Positions 52,071 through 62,173 of a stretch of 64,000 bases of DNA are shown piece after piece. The translations under genes and the position numbers were made by a program. The stretch's first letter is position 1. Each line of letters opens with the position of its first letter. This DNA is from Gerris lacustris. Lineage: Eukaryota > Arthropoda > Insecta > Hemiptera > Gerridae. Below the pieces are notes generated by a model that saw nothing but the letters and a program-made list of their open reading frames with translations, did not search any database and was not told the DNA's origin. The stretch lies in contig OX578282.1 of the NCBI GenBank assembly GCA_951217055.1, positions 18,043,877 through 18,107,876 on the forward strand, in the 5' to 3' direction.

Positions 52071-52281
52071 CAATGAAAGGGCGGAGCGTGCTAAGATCCA
52101 TGAAAGAGGTACGAGCGCAGAGAGGAGATATAAACGTAGTCACAAACGTAGCCCTACCAGCAGAAGGAGGTACCGCCGTCGTGAAGCTAGAGGAAGGAGA
52201 CATAGTACTAGCTACTCTTCTCAATCCTCCGGGCACAGACATAGGCACAGATCTACCACTTCTTCTCCTCATAATCATCAC
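52071..52281 (+). CDS. Doa: LAMMER/CLK kinase, second SR-form coding exon (Arg/Ser/His-rich)
   Basis: This exon encodes about 70 residues rich in Arg, Ser and His: ERAERAKIHERG, then KRSHKRSPTSRRRYRRRE, then a Ser/His tail ending PHNHH. It continues the SR domain of the kinase, which in CLK proteins directs nuclear and speckle localisation and substrate docking. The acceptor is TTTGATTACAG|C at 52070 and the donor CAC|GTGAGT at 52282. The first base completes the serine codon left open at 4646; the exon is 211 nt and ends in phase 0. Its layout before the kinase (Arg-rich block, then Ser/His block) parallels vertebrate CLK2. The upstream intron is about 47 kb and holds most of the window's repeats. 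The ORF on the opposite strand here is a shadow. Confidence 0.9.
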
Positions 52282-52876
52282 GTGAGTATTCATCTTTCTA
52301 AATGTATACTTCAACCTATTAACTAGTCTCAGGGTGTAAGTATGTAAAAACACCTTGTTAAGGAAATCTATTCCCCGCCCCTTTACCAAGCAGTTGCTAA
52401 TCACTACCTTAATGTAAATAAATCACTTAACATTGGAGTTTTTTTTTTGTATATTTTAATTTTTAAGTGTGAATAATACCTTAGAACGAGGAAAGAATGA
52501 GTACTTGATAAAACCTTTTTAAGAATGTCGTGACAATGTCGTCTTTTGGTCTTTTGATTCTTCTTTTCTATACAGTTTATTTGTTTACTAATCTTTGTGG
52601 TTCTAATCTTGAGCATGTTCATTTCATTGTTAGTAATTTGTTGAATTAGTTTTCCGTTTGTTATTGCAACAAAATCTAGTGTTCCATCCTTACCCTATAT
52701 TAATTAATCATCGTAATATCGTGAAAATTTTAGTTATTGAGTGAAATCCTTGTCTCCAAGGATTTAAAATCCATCTTATAATCTTGAAATTCATCTCTGA
52801 GAAATGATGTAGTAATTTCTAAAGTTAAATTTATTATCACAATTAGAATTTGAACAATTTGAAGACCCCAACTTAA

Positions 52877-53113
52877 CCCATTGAATGCGTAATCTAATTC
52901 ATGAACCTACCTTAGTGACTGAATAGAAACTTTAACAGTTAATTAAAAAAAAAAAAAAAAAAAAAAAAAATTGTTGGATCCCCTGTGGATACAAACGTCA
53001 GCGGGCCTGACGGAGCCTTGCAAGATGGTTCTACTCGAGGCACGGAGAATAGAGCTACAGAGGGCTGAAAGGGAGGGCTTGGATCCACTGTGGATCCACC
53101 CGCATTGAATGGG
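52877..53113. mobile_element. 237-bp piggyBac-type mini-element bounded by TTAA
   Basis: TTAA at 52873-52876 and 53114-53117 flanks exact inverted ends CCCATTGAATGCG. Inside is an A run (52945-52970) and a GC-rich part with GGATCC-CTGTGGAT repeats. TTAA targets with CCC ends indicate piggyBac. Confidence 0.75.
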
Positions 53114-53565
53114 TTAAAACATGATGAAGTCCCAAATTTCGCTCCTCCATCCTTACCCTTATTAATATAGGGTAAGGATGAGAAATTCAAATTTGAAACG
53201 AACTAATTAAATTTGTTGTTAAATATTTTGAGAGATTTGTCGGGCTTTTCATCTTTCAAGTTAAAAGTCTCAGGGAAATAAAATCATCATAGAGATGATA
53301 ACTTGGTAATTCTAGAAATGTTGTTAATTATAATGAATATACTTAATATTAACTACTGAAAAATAACTTTTTGATGGCTATAAATGATGTGTTGTACAAC
53401 ATTAAAATGTTTGTACACATTACAAATTTGCAATGCTACATCCTTTTTCTTACTGTGATTTTTCCTGTTGTTCACAGTTTTTTAATCAATGTTTTATCGA
53501 ATTCTCTATATAATTTGTTTTTATCCATCTAAAAACACTTTGTCTTTACCTAAATAAATATTTTA

Positions 53566-53690
53566 AATCAAGTTCTAATTATTATAAACTACGGGAAACA
53601 GACAGAGAAAAATACACTCCAGCGCCGGGATTTGAACCACGGGCCTCTATATTTCCAGTATAGCGCTCTACCACTTTTATTACCACCAAT
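53566..53690 (-). mobile_element. tRNA-derived SINE with recognisable tRNA head
   Basis: On the minus strand it has GTGGTAGAGCGCT (A-box side, 53662-53674), an anticodon-like stem-loop CTATA-CTGGAAA-TATAG, and a perfect B box GGTTCAAATCC (53628-53638). The SINE body GGAGTGTATTTTTCTCTGTC and TTTCCCGTAGTTTATAATAA follows. Not a functional tRNA because the acceptor stem is lost. This copy shows where the other fold-back copies come from. Confidence 0.7.
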
Positions 53691-55206
53691 TATTATAAAA
53701 TATAACTATTTTTATAAACGATAAATTATTTTCTTATAATTTTGTTTTCACTTCTTTATCAACAAATCTCTTTTGGCCTTATTTTCCTGTTTAGCTTGCT
53801 ATGGTATTCTTAGAGAATCAAGTCTATTTTTAGAATGGATTATTAGGTCGTAATAGAATTTTCTATGTTTATAATAAGGTTATCTCAAGATATCAATACT
53901 TATCATTATATTATTATATAGATTAAAATGTGACATATTTTATTGTTAGTTGGCAATGTATTTGAACTACTAAATTAAATATAATTAACTTATCTGAAAT
54001 GCTTTTAGATTCTGCACAACTTTATATTAAATAGATTGAACAGGGACTTGTAAGTTATCAGAGGAAAATTGTTTGTCAATTTTGCTTTCTGGTGCAGTTC
54101 ATTTTTATCTGTTGATTTTTTTCTATTTGGTACACACCTATATCCTCACCAATATATTTGCACTTAATGAAATTATCTAATAATTTCTTAGGGCGATTTA
54201 CCCTTTTTGTCTTAAAATAATTTTTAATTACTGGCAAGAGAAATTGTTTGATTGTTACTTTTGCCACATTATTCTGTGCATTATTTTAAAGTTGTATTTA
54301 ATTAGCCTTATTTGCTCATTTTGAATTTCCAATAAATTAGTTTAACCCCATAGATCTATCCAAGGTGTTAATAATCTCTTAGACATTCTGAATTCTAATA
54401 TTCTTATAGTTAACAAATTAATTATTTAAATATATTTTTTTATAAGTTATAAATTATTTTCTTATTGTTTTGTTTAATTTCTTTTATCAACAAATCTCTT
54501 TTGGCCATATTTTCCTTTTTAACTTGCAATGGTATTCTTAGAGAATCAAGGCTAAGAAAACCCCAATTTGCTATAACCTCCCTCCATTCAATGATAAAAA
54601 ATTTTGTTACATCAATTTATTATAAATTTACATCTTTTTTGTGGGTAGTCTTCAAAAATCTTCAACAGTTAAGAGTTTTAGAAACCTAAAGAAAATATTT
54701 ATTACTAGATGAAATTAAACGCCTTCTATTTCACATGGTCTGGATATTATATCAAGACATGCTTATTGTAGAGTTGCATTCTTAACTTTTAAAATTATAA
54801 CATATAGTATTGCATTCTTAATTCTTCCTGAAAATTATGTATTATAAGTTCTAGTACTAACCTTTTCTTTTAATTCGGATTACAAAATTCAGAAAACAGA
54901 ATTCCTTGATAACAAAGTTTCGGACATTTTTTCTTTTAAAGAATAAGTTTAGCTCCCTTCTTTTTTTAAAAAAAAAAAATCCACTATATATCTTTATTTT
55001 TTTTTAAACATTTGATTACTGGTGTTGTTGGCTGTTGACTGTGCAAGAAATTGAAGCATTTCAGATAAGTTGAAGCGTTGTAAAGTTGTTGTAAGGCATT
55101 GGTAGAATATGAAGATAAGGGAGACTCACAGTGTCTGATGAAGCAGGTGTAGGTGAGCAGTGAGCAGTTAGTGACTGAGGGTCGGGAGGAAAAATGGAGG
55201 GGGAGG

Positions 55207-55214
55207 TATAAATA
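55207..55214 (+). promoter_or_regulatory. TATA box of the internal (alternative) promoter
   Basis: TATAAATA sits in a local GC-rich context (GGGGGAGG upstream, GAGCCCTCG downstream), 50 bases before the ATG at 55264. From the usual TATA-to-start distance, transcription would begin near 55238, giving a leader of roughly 25 nt. An A in a weak GCAGTG initiator lies at 55249. This supports an internal promoter for the 269-residue N-terminal form. Inference from sequence only. Confidence 0.6.
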
Positions 55215-55263
55215 TAGAGCCCTCGTCTAGAGGACTGGGGAGGGGGGCAGTGAGTGCCTAGCA

Positions 55264-56070
55264 ATGGGTAGCAGCAGTGGCGGGTCTCATACTGAGCAGC
55301 CAACCAGGGAACCCAGGAGATACCAGAGATCTTCCACAGTATCCAACGTAACACAGCTCCTCTCCGAGTCTTGCTCCAGCCTTCTCCAGCGACTCACTTC
55401 CAGGGTCTCGTCCAGGACCGGCAACGTCCAGGACGAGACACCGAGATGTCTCAAAGCCAATGCCAACTGGGACCGCAAGTGGGAGATGCTGAGAAAATCC
55501 CCTCCGAGGAGAGAGAGAGCGCCCTCGAGGAAATCCACGAGATCTCGCCTCTTAGAATACAGGTTTTCTGGGACAAGTGAACAGCAGGAACCTCGAAACT
55601 CCAACCCGAGAACCGAAACCTCTAACCACCGTACTTCGTCGAGTCGGACCGCTGCCAACTGGCATTGGAACGATGCGGTCGTAGAACGTTCCTCTTCGAG
55701 GCAGAAGAATTCTGCGGCACCAAACGCAGTCCAAAAAAGTTCTACTACATCTTCACTCTTGGTTCTGTCGGAAAAAGCTTATCCGTATGTCCAAGTACCT
55801 CCCCGTCAGAAAACTCCGTACCGAGCTTCGACTTCGTTTAAACCTCTCCTAGTCAATATAAACACCGAGGAAGAAGATCCTGAACTTACCGTTCGGCAGG
55901 CTCGTCGGAAAGAAATACAATCGTTAATTCAAAAATATTCTAAGGACTATTTAGACGACACTAACGGTGTCATAGCTAAATATCAGCAAAAATATTCGGC
56001 TTATCTTAATCGCACTTCGCAACGTGCTGTATCATCGAGGTCATCACAGCCTCTGTCAACCCAACTATCT
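55264..56070 (+). CDS. Doa: LAMMER/CLK kinase, alternative first exon encoding a unique 269-residue N-terminus
   Basis: The ORF opens with MGSSSGG in a good start context (G at -3, G at +4), 50 bases after a TATA box. It is Ser/Arg/Thr-rich and mostly low-complexity. A possibly conserved helical segment STVSNVTQLLSESCSSLLQR lies at residues 24-43, an Arg/Lys-rich block at about 78-100, and a charged helical C-terminal part with ELTVRQARRKEIQSLIQKYS and DDTNGVIAKYQQKYSAYLNR at about 207-250. The ORF runs on to 56208, but a consensus donor TCT|GTAAGT at 56071 ends the exon after exactly 269 codons, phase 0. That is the same phase as exon 52071-52281, so both can join exon 58617. Drosophila Doa is known to make long and short isoforms from alternative promoters; I infer the same here. 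The first half is GC-rich, the last third AT-rich like the surrounding DNA. It could instead be an independent gene, but the phase match argues against this. Confidence 0.82.
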
Positions 56071-57460
56071 GTAAGTCATTCGCTTGGAGCTCTAACCTAC
56101 CTACAGCTGCAAATCCTTTGTCATATTATCTGCACATTTATCCTATCAAATCGTTCTCAAATAATTATACATACATTTCACTTGCACATATTGTTAATAA
56201 CCGATTAAAAATCCCTTTACCAGACTGCAGGGATTTATTTATAATGAAACCATATCCAGATAACATTATACATAATGTCTTCATACCTATAATTCATTCT
56301 CCTTAATATCTAATACTGTAAATGTCCTTATAATTACAAAAGAAAAAGTAAATAAATAAATAATAATTCACCAATAATAAATACTTACTGAGTAACAATT
56401 AAATTAATTGAAGTCAAGATTTGTCTGAATTAAAGTATTCCAATAATTAGTTTTTGTTCGTATAATTATGTCAACAAGAATAAAATAAAATAACATGTTG
56501 ACAGTTCTTATGATATTTTATTGGATCAGGGTGTTTTTATAGTCTTAAGAAGTGTCATAGGGTTGAAATATTTTGATATCTACTCTCACTTCTATTTTTG
56601 TCCCAAACCTTGCTCTATCCAATATTCGGGTTAGTGGCAATGTCCCTCCTATTTGATTCCTTTATTGCGTTTGGTTTTATTATTTTTATTTTTCTGCATT
56701 TATACGTGTGCCTTTTTATATAATATTCTTGGCTGTGATTCAAACGGAAGCATTTAAAAGAAAAAAATGCGATTAATGCTGCTTGCATTTTAATTCTCAT
56801 TTCAAAATTTATTGCAATTTTTTTTTCTTTTTTTTTAGTTGTTTGTTGTTTGTTTTGTTATTTTTCTTTTTTTAATTCCATTGCATCTTTTTTTCAATCG
56901 CATCTCACAATATCCCTCTCTTCATTTGTTATTTTGTTAAAATTCCACCGACATAATTTGATTTTTCCGCTTTCATAATATTGACTTGTTAACTACTTCA
57001 TTCCATCTCATTTTAATAATATAAAATCACTTAAAAGCAAATAATAAAAAGTTAAGAAATAAGAAAATACATTTTATTTTTTTCTAATTCATCATCTATG
57101 TTATTAATTTAAGAACTCTGTTTTGGTTTATACTACTTTTGTATGAATATTTTTATTAAATAATAAAGCATTGCTACTACATGTTGAGTTTGATTAACAT
57201 TTTTTTAGTGTTTTTTCCCCTCTTGTCCGTTTTTATTAAATTTGGTATTAGAAATTATCTATATTTATATATCGATTGAAAGTCTTAATCATTTTCAAAT
57301 ATAAATAAATTTATCTATATTTTTTTTTTATCGAGAAATTTTTTTTTACCTTGGTTACCTAATCACTAACTTGCTTCTTATTAGTGACTAATTATTATAT
57401 TTGTTGTAATATTTCCATTAGTAAAATTTATAATTAAAAAAAAAAAATCTTAGTGTGTAT

Positions 57461-57505
<45 letters not shown>

Positions 57506-58616
57506 ATGAAAGTCAATAGTATCTTATTTTTAACTATTAAAGGAAGGGGGGATTACAAAATGTTATTTGATATAATAGGAATATTTCATTCAAGGGAGAT
57601 TCTAATTATATGCTTTCACAAGTATATTTGATATATTTGGTTGTAAGTTAGTAGAGTAGGGAGATCACTAGAAGTCCTATTTATAAGAGCTGAAGGGGGA
57701 ATAACTCAGCTGGGGGGACATTCCCCCCTCTCTTTGTTCCTCTAACCATGTGCTATTATAAACTTCTGTGTACATGCACTTGTTCGATTATTTTCTTGTA
57801 ATTAATTTTTTTTAGTGTTATTTTAGTTAAGCACTTCATTTTTATTTATAATTTGGTTTTTAATAATTTTCTCCAATGTTGAGTTGATTTTATTTACATA
57901 CTTAAAAACATTTAATTGGTTAAAAAACACCCCTTTTTTTATTATTTTATTTTTATTTGAATAATATAAGTATATATATTTTTTTTTAATTCATTATTGT
58001 GTGAGGCAACTGCTACACTCAAAAATCCTTATTCCTGGTTTTCGTTTTATCCTGAAATAAATAGTTTTCAACAAATCCTCTTTTAATTTTCGAAGCAAAG
58101 GTTGGTTTGTTGAAAAATAAAAGTTATCAGAGCGACATATTTATTTATTATTATTATTTTTATTTATTTATTTATTTTTTTTTTTGCTAATCACATTTTT
58201 TGATTTGATGAAGTATTTTTATTTTATTTTTTATTTTTAAAAATACAATTATCAAATCCTTTATTTTTATCCTTTATACAATTAATTATTATTTTGATTT
58301 TTTGACAATGTTGCTTCTGAATACAAAAAAACAAAAAAAACCCAAATTGTGAGAATTGTTTAACTGGGTCCCCGTTATTGTATATCTTGTCTATGGAATG
58401 TCATCATCTGTCGGATGGAAATGTGACACGCGGTGGTACATCCGGGCGTACGGATCGCTTTGACGGATCTTTGGCCGTGCTTTGACGATGTGGTGCCTGA
58501 CGACCTCTCTCTCTCTCTCACTCTCTCTCTCTCTCTGGATGGTGGATGATGTTGGGACTCGATGGTGCCCTCCCTGATGATGGTTGTGATCTTTGGTCGT
58601 TGGATGATGGACACAG

Positions 58617-58704
58617 GCTCCCTCCCCAGCCAGGGCTCCGTCAGTACATGATGATGACGACGGCCACCTCATATACCATCACGGAGACATCCTTCAGGGA
58701 AGAT
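58617..58704 (+). CDS. Doa: LAMMER/CLK kinase, common pre-kinase exon (DGHLIY motif)
   Basis: This 88-nt exon encodes 29 residues and one base, reading APSPARAPSVHDDDD then GHLIYHHGDILQGR. It matches the region just before the kinase domain in CLK2 and Doa (acidic cluster, GHLIY, GD-L--RY). The acceptor is ACACAG at 58616, giving phase 0, which fits both upstream exons. The two nearby alternative AGs (58629, 58633) would break the frame, and a stop at 58605-58607 rules out an upstream extension. The last base, T, joins AT at 62107 to make the invariant tyrosine of the RY motif. The donor, GAT|GTTCGT, is weak for an otherwise constitutive junction. The exon sits at the end of a GC-rich island and overlaps a longer ORF in a wrong frame. 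Confidence 0.88.
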
Positions 58705-59659
58705 GTTCGTGACCACCTCCTCTCTAATCTTATTTAAAAAAAAAATAATCATAATAATCCTTTCACAAATATATATATATATAAATACAAAATTGAATAT
58801 TAATAGTTAATATTTATATATATATGTATGTATTTCTTTCTTTTTATTAATAAAAGGAAAGAAAAGACAATAATATTTTCTTTTACACTTAAACCTAAAT
58901 ATTAAATTATCCACCATTTGTCCAATTATAGATTTTTTAATTTTATTTATTTATTTTTTAATTAATTTTTTTAGTCACTCAAAACATACCTGACAATTGT
59001 CTTAAATAATCAATGGTTTTGAGTGATCTTTTTTTTTAAGTAGTTATTATTAATTATCTAGTTTATTAGAAAACCATTCATTTTATTTTTTTTAAACTTT
59101 AATCTTTGTTTTAAAAATTGATTTCTTATTGTTTTATCTTATGATCTTTTCATTTCAGCATGTGATAACTGCTGGTTTGTTTACCTCTTTTTGTCTTCAA
59201 AAGATAAACTTGGCAAAAAATGAGATTAAGATAAATTAAAAATAGATTAATAAACAAGTATCTCGATACAAACAAATATGAGCCAGTGTAAATTTGACAT
59301 AGATCTATCATTGAAGATTTTTACTCGACAAAATAAAGAATAATTTATTTTTAAGCATGAATGAAATCACTTTTGATTTTAATAAGTTACACTTTGTAGT
59401 ATGATTTATACTATAGATAAACGAAGCTAGAATCAAAACCTACAAAGTCAATCCAGATTAAATTTATAAATCTTTTTTGATTTGTTCTTCTTGAGTGCCT
59501 AGGGTTTTAATATGAACTTAAAAAAGACCTTACAGTTGCTGATAAATCACTTGGAGGGAAAATATTCATAAAAAAAAACATATTACAATACATATATGTA
59601 AGACATCAGATAAGTAAACTTGTTGAATAGATAAATCAACCCTTTTCAATTATCAGTCT

Positions 59660-60560
59660 TCTCAAACAATAAAATGAAGGTGAACCACTATTATCTTACA
59701 TAAAACATTAATCTTTGTTATTATCTTTAACAATTAGATTTGTAAAACATCAACTATAGTGTAACCAGTTATCTGAAACAATAAAATAAAGGTGAGAGCA
59801 ATAAACCTCAGTAAAACAATGCTCTTAGTCAATATCTTAAACAAATTAATGTATAAAACAAAAGATCTGCTGTTAAACTAGCCGAAACAATAAAATAAAG
59901 GTGAAGAGCAATAAACCTCAGTAAAACAATACTCTTAGTCAATATCTTAAACAAATTAATGTATAAAACAAAAGATCTGCGTTAAACTAGCCGAACCCAA
60001 TAAAATAAAGGTGAAGAGCAATAAACCTCAGTAAAACAATACTCTTAATATCTTAAACAAATTAATGTATAAAACAAAAGATCTGCTATTAAACTAGCCA
60101 AAACAATAAAATAAAGGTGAAGAGCAATAAACCTCAGTAAAACAATACTCTTAGTCAATATCTTAAACAAATTAATGTATAAAACAAAAGATCTGCTGTT
60201 AAACTAGCCACAACAATAAAATAAAGGTGAAGAGCAATAAACCTCAGTAAAACAATACTCTTAATATCTTAAACAAATTAATGTATAAAACTAAAAATCT
60301 GCTGTCAAACTAGCCCAAACAATAAAATAAAGGTGAAGAGCAATAAACCTCAGTAGTACAATACTCTTAGTCAATATCTTAAACAAATTAATGTATAAAA
60401 CAAAAGATCTGCTGTTAAACTAGCCAAAACAGTAAAATAAAGGTGAAGAGCGATAAACCCCAGTAAAACAATACAATGTAACAAATTAATGTATAAAACA
60501 AAAAATCTGTCCAACTAGTTATCTGAAACAATAAAATAAAGGTGAAAAACAATAATCACT
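59660..60560 (+). repeat. About nine tandem copies of a 107-115 bp unit
   Basis: ACAATAAAATAAAGGTGAAG then AGCAATAAACCTCAGTAAAA, CAATATCTTAAACAAATTAA and AGATCTGCTGTTAAACTAGC repeat, with units near 59668, 59780, 59888, 59997, 60103, 60218, 60318, 60430 and 60530. Inner units are nearly identical and some lack a short AGTCA segment; the edge units are diverged, as expected for an array growing from the centre. Confidence 0.9.
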
Positions 60561-60711
60561 CATTCAAATAATCTTGGTAATTACCTTTAAAAAATATATG
60601 ATTAAGACAACAGCTTGTATCGAGTAATTTTAAACATTAAAAACTAAGATGAAAACAATACATTAACATGAAACTATTAATATCAAACAATACAATTGGT
60701 TATCTCAAATA

Positions 60712-61136
60712 CAGTAGGGCCCCGTTAATCCAGACAAATTCAAACACAGGGTCGTCCAGATCAGTGGGATTTCTGGATTAGGAAGGTTGTTTTTTTTTAA
60801 AAAAAAAAAAATAAATAAATAACGTAAAACCCTTTATAACAGATTGTACACATAGGTACTGTATATTTGTATTAACATATTTATGCATTAATTAAATGTA
60901 AAGCATGGACATAATATTTATTACATCTGTATGTGAATGAACATACATATGTACATTCGTATCAGTTTCCAGCAGTTAGCTATACTGAACAAACCTTTTA
61001 AATTTACATTTTTAGTGCATTTTCCAAGTTGTTATTGTGCACAGGGTCAGTGAGAATGGTCGTAAAGAGTGAGAGGATCATCCGGATTATTGAGGGTTCC
61101 GAATTACCACGTGTCTGGATTAATGGGTTCCTACTG
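60712..61136. mobile_element. Non-autonomous pogo/Tigger-type element with TA borders
   Basis: TA at 60710-60711 and 61137-61138 flanks a 425-bp element. The ends are CAGTAGGGCCCCGTTAATCC and, inverted on the right, CAGTAGGAACCCATTAATCC. This matches the well-known pogo/Tigger end form. No transposase ORF; the 95-residue ORF at 61029 is not one. Confidence 0.75.
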
Positions 61137-62106
61137 TATAATAATGGATACAACAATAAACCCGAATACAACTCAGTTATTTCACACAAGGAAGGGCATA
61201 AAACAATAAATTACAATGAAATAGTTGTGAAAATAAATTTACACATTTTATGCATTAAACTACTAAATCTGATAGCCAATAATATTTTACATAATAACAT
61301 AAAAATAACATTATAGACAATAATCTAAGATAAATTAAGCATAGAAAAATAATTGTTATCTTGAAAAAAAAAATAAGTAAAGTGTAACAAAAGTTGAACA
61401 ATGAGCTTATCAAACTGGTCTTTTTTCATATTAATTCACTTAATTATTTTATTTAAAATATATTTAATGAAATATATAAAACCTCTAATACCACTCAGTA
61501 ACCAAATGCACATAAAAAAAAAGAAATGCTTTATTGCTGTTACAATTATAATATGAATGGTAAAATTGAGAGAAAATAACATTTAAAATAAGATATTTCA
61601 ATAAACAAACTAATATGCAATGATGAAATATGTATTTAAATAATGCTTTAATTACCTTTAATCAGTAATTAAATTGATAAAACAATAAAAGTTAAGGAGA
61701 TAAAAATCATCCCATTTTAAATAAATTAACTGCAGTGAAAACTGGTCACCTTATTTGATAAAATAATCTTTTTATAGAATTAAATTTTTTATATCTTAAA
61801 TATAACTTATTAGTTATTTCACCCATAAAATACATTTAAGAAGAACAAAATAACAGTTTTTTTAGTATGCAAAATAGCATCTGAAAAAACAACAAGAATT
61901 CACGTATTTATTTTTGTTTGAGCTTATACAAACCAAATACGCAGAATATATTAGAGGTGAGGTAAGCATAGAATCACCTCTATTTATAATTTATTTGCCA
62001 GGTTGTCTAGACACTTTGCTGTAGAGAAGCAAATTTGTGCTTTGCAAGAGTTGTTGACACTTTTATTACCGTTATTTAAACATTTTGTTTATTTTTATTT
62101 TTTCAG

Positions 62107-62173
62107 ATAAAGTCCTTGCTACCCTAGGTGAAGGAACTTTTGGAAAAGTCGTCAAAGTTAAAGACGTACACAA
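62107..62173 (+). CDS. Doa: LAMMER/CLK kinase, exon with the glycine-rich ATP-binding loop
   Basis: This 67-nt exon starts with the last two bases of a tyrosine codon and encodes KVLATLGEGTFGKVVKVKDV plus H, ending with two bases of the next codon. It is the start of the catalytic domain. LGEGTFG-VV is the nucleotide-binding loop in the form characteristic of LAMMER kinases (Doa has MATLGEGTFGRVVKVKD). The acceptor is a T-rich tract ending TTTTTTCAG at 62106; the donor is CACAA|GTAAGT at 62174. The catalytic lysine, the HTDLKPEN loop and the EHLAMMER signature must lie in exons beyond the window, so the gene is incomplete here only because the window ends. Confidence 0.95.

Larger units (their letters stand above)
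52282..58616 (+). other. Intron containing the internal promoter and alternative first exon
   Basis: For the SR form this is one 6.3 kb intron. For the long-N-terminus form the intron begins at 56071. It contains a piggyBac-type mini-element (52877-53113), a tRNA-derived SINE (about 53566-53690), a 39-nt T run (57464-57502) and a GC-rich island before the next exon. Segments 53700-55190 and 56200-58370 are AT-rich with nothing I can support. Confidence 0.7.
58705..62106 (+). other. Intron before the glycine-loop exon
   Basis: About 3.4 kb, phase 1 (splits the tyrosine codon of the RY motif). It holds the 107-115 bp tandem array at 59660-60560 and a pogo/Tigger-type element at 60712-61136. 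The rest (58740-59650 and 61140-62100) is AT-rich with no further feature seen. Confidence 0.85.

Noticed and set aside
52057..52404. 115-residue minus-strand ORF opposite the SR exon
   Set aside because: Shadow of the real + strand exon; the Arg/Ser codons read in reverse give Ser/Thr/Pro-rich noise.
53622..53690. tRNA gene on the minus strand
   Set aside because: A B box and anticodon-like loop are present, but there is no paired acceptor stem and the sequence continues into a SINE body.
55287..55658. 123-residue minus-strand ORF opposite the long first exon
   Set aside because: Shadow of the GC-rich coding exon on the + strand, which has the TATA box, donor and phase agreement.
58617..58634. 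Alternative acceptors at 58629 and 58633 for the pre-kinase exon
   Set aside because: Either would start the exon out of phase with both upstream exons.
58546..58737. 63-residue + strand ORF over the pre-kinase exon
   Set aside because: Wrong frame; the frame shifted by one gives the conserved GHLIY motif and correct intron phases.
61029..61316. 95-residue + strand ORF starting in the pogo-type element
   Set aside because: Begins in the element's terminal region and runs into flanking intron; not a transposase.
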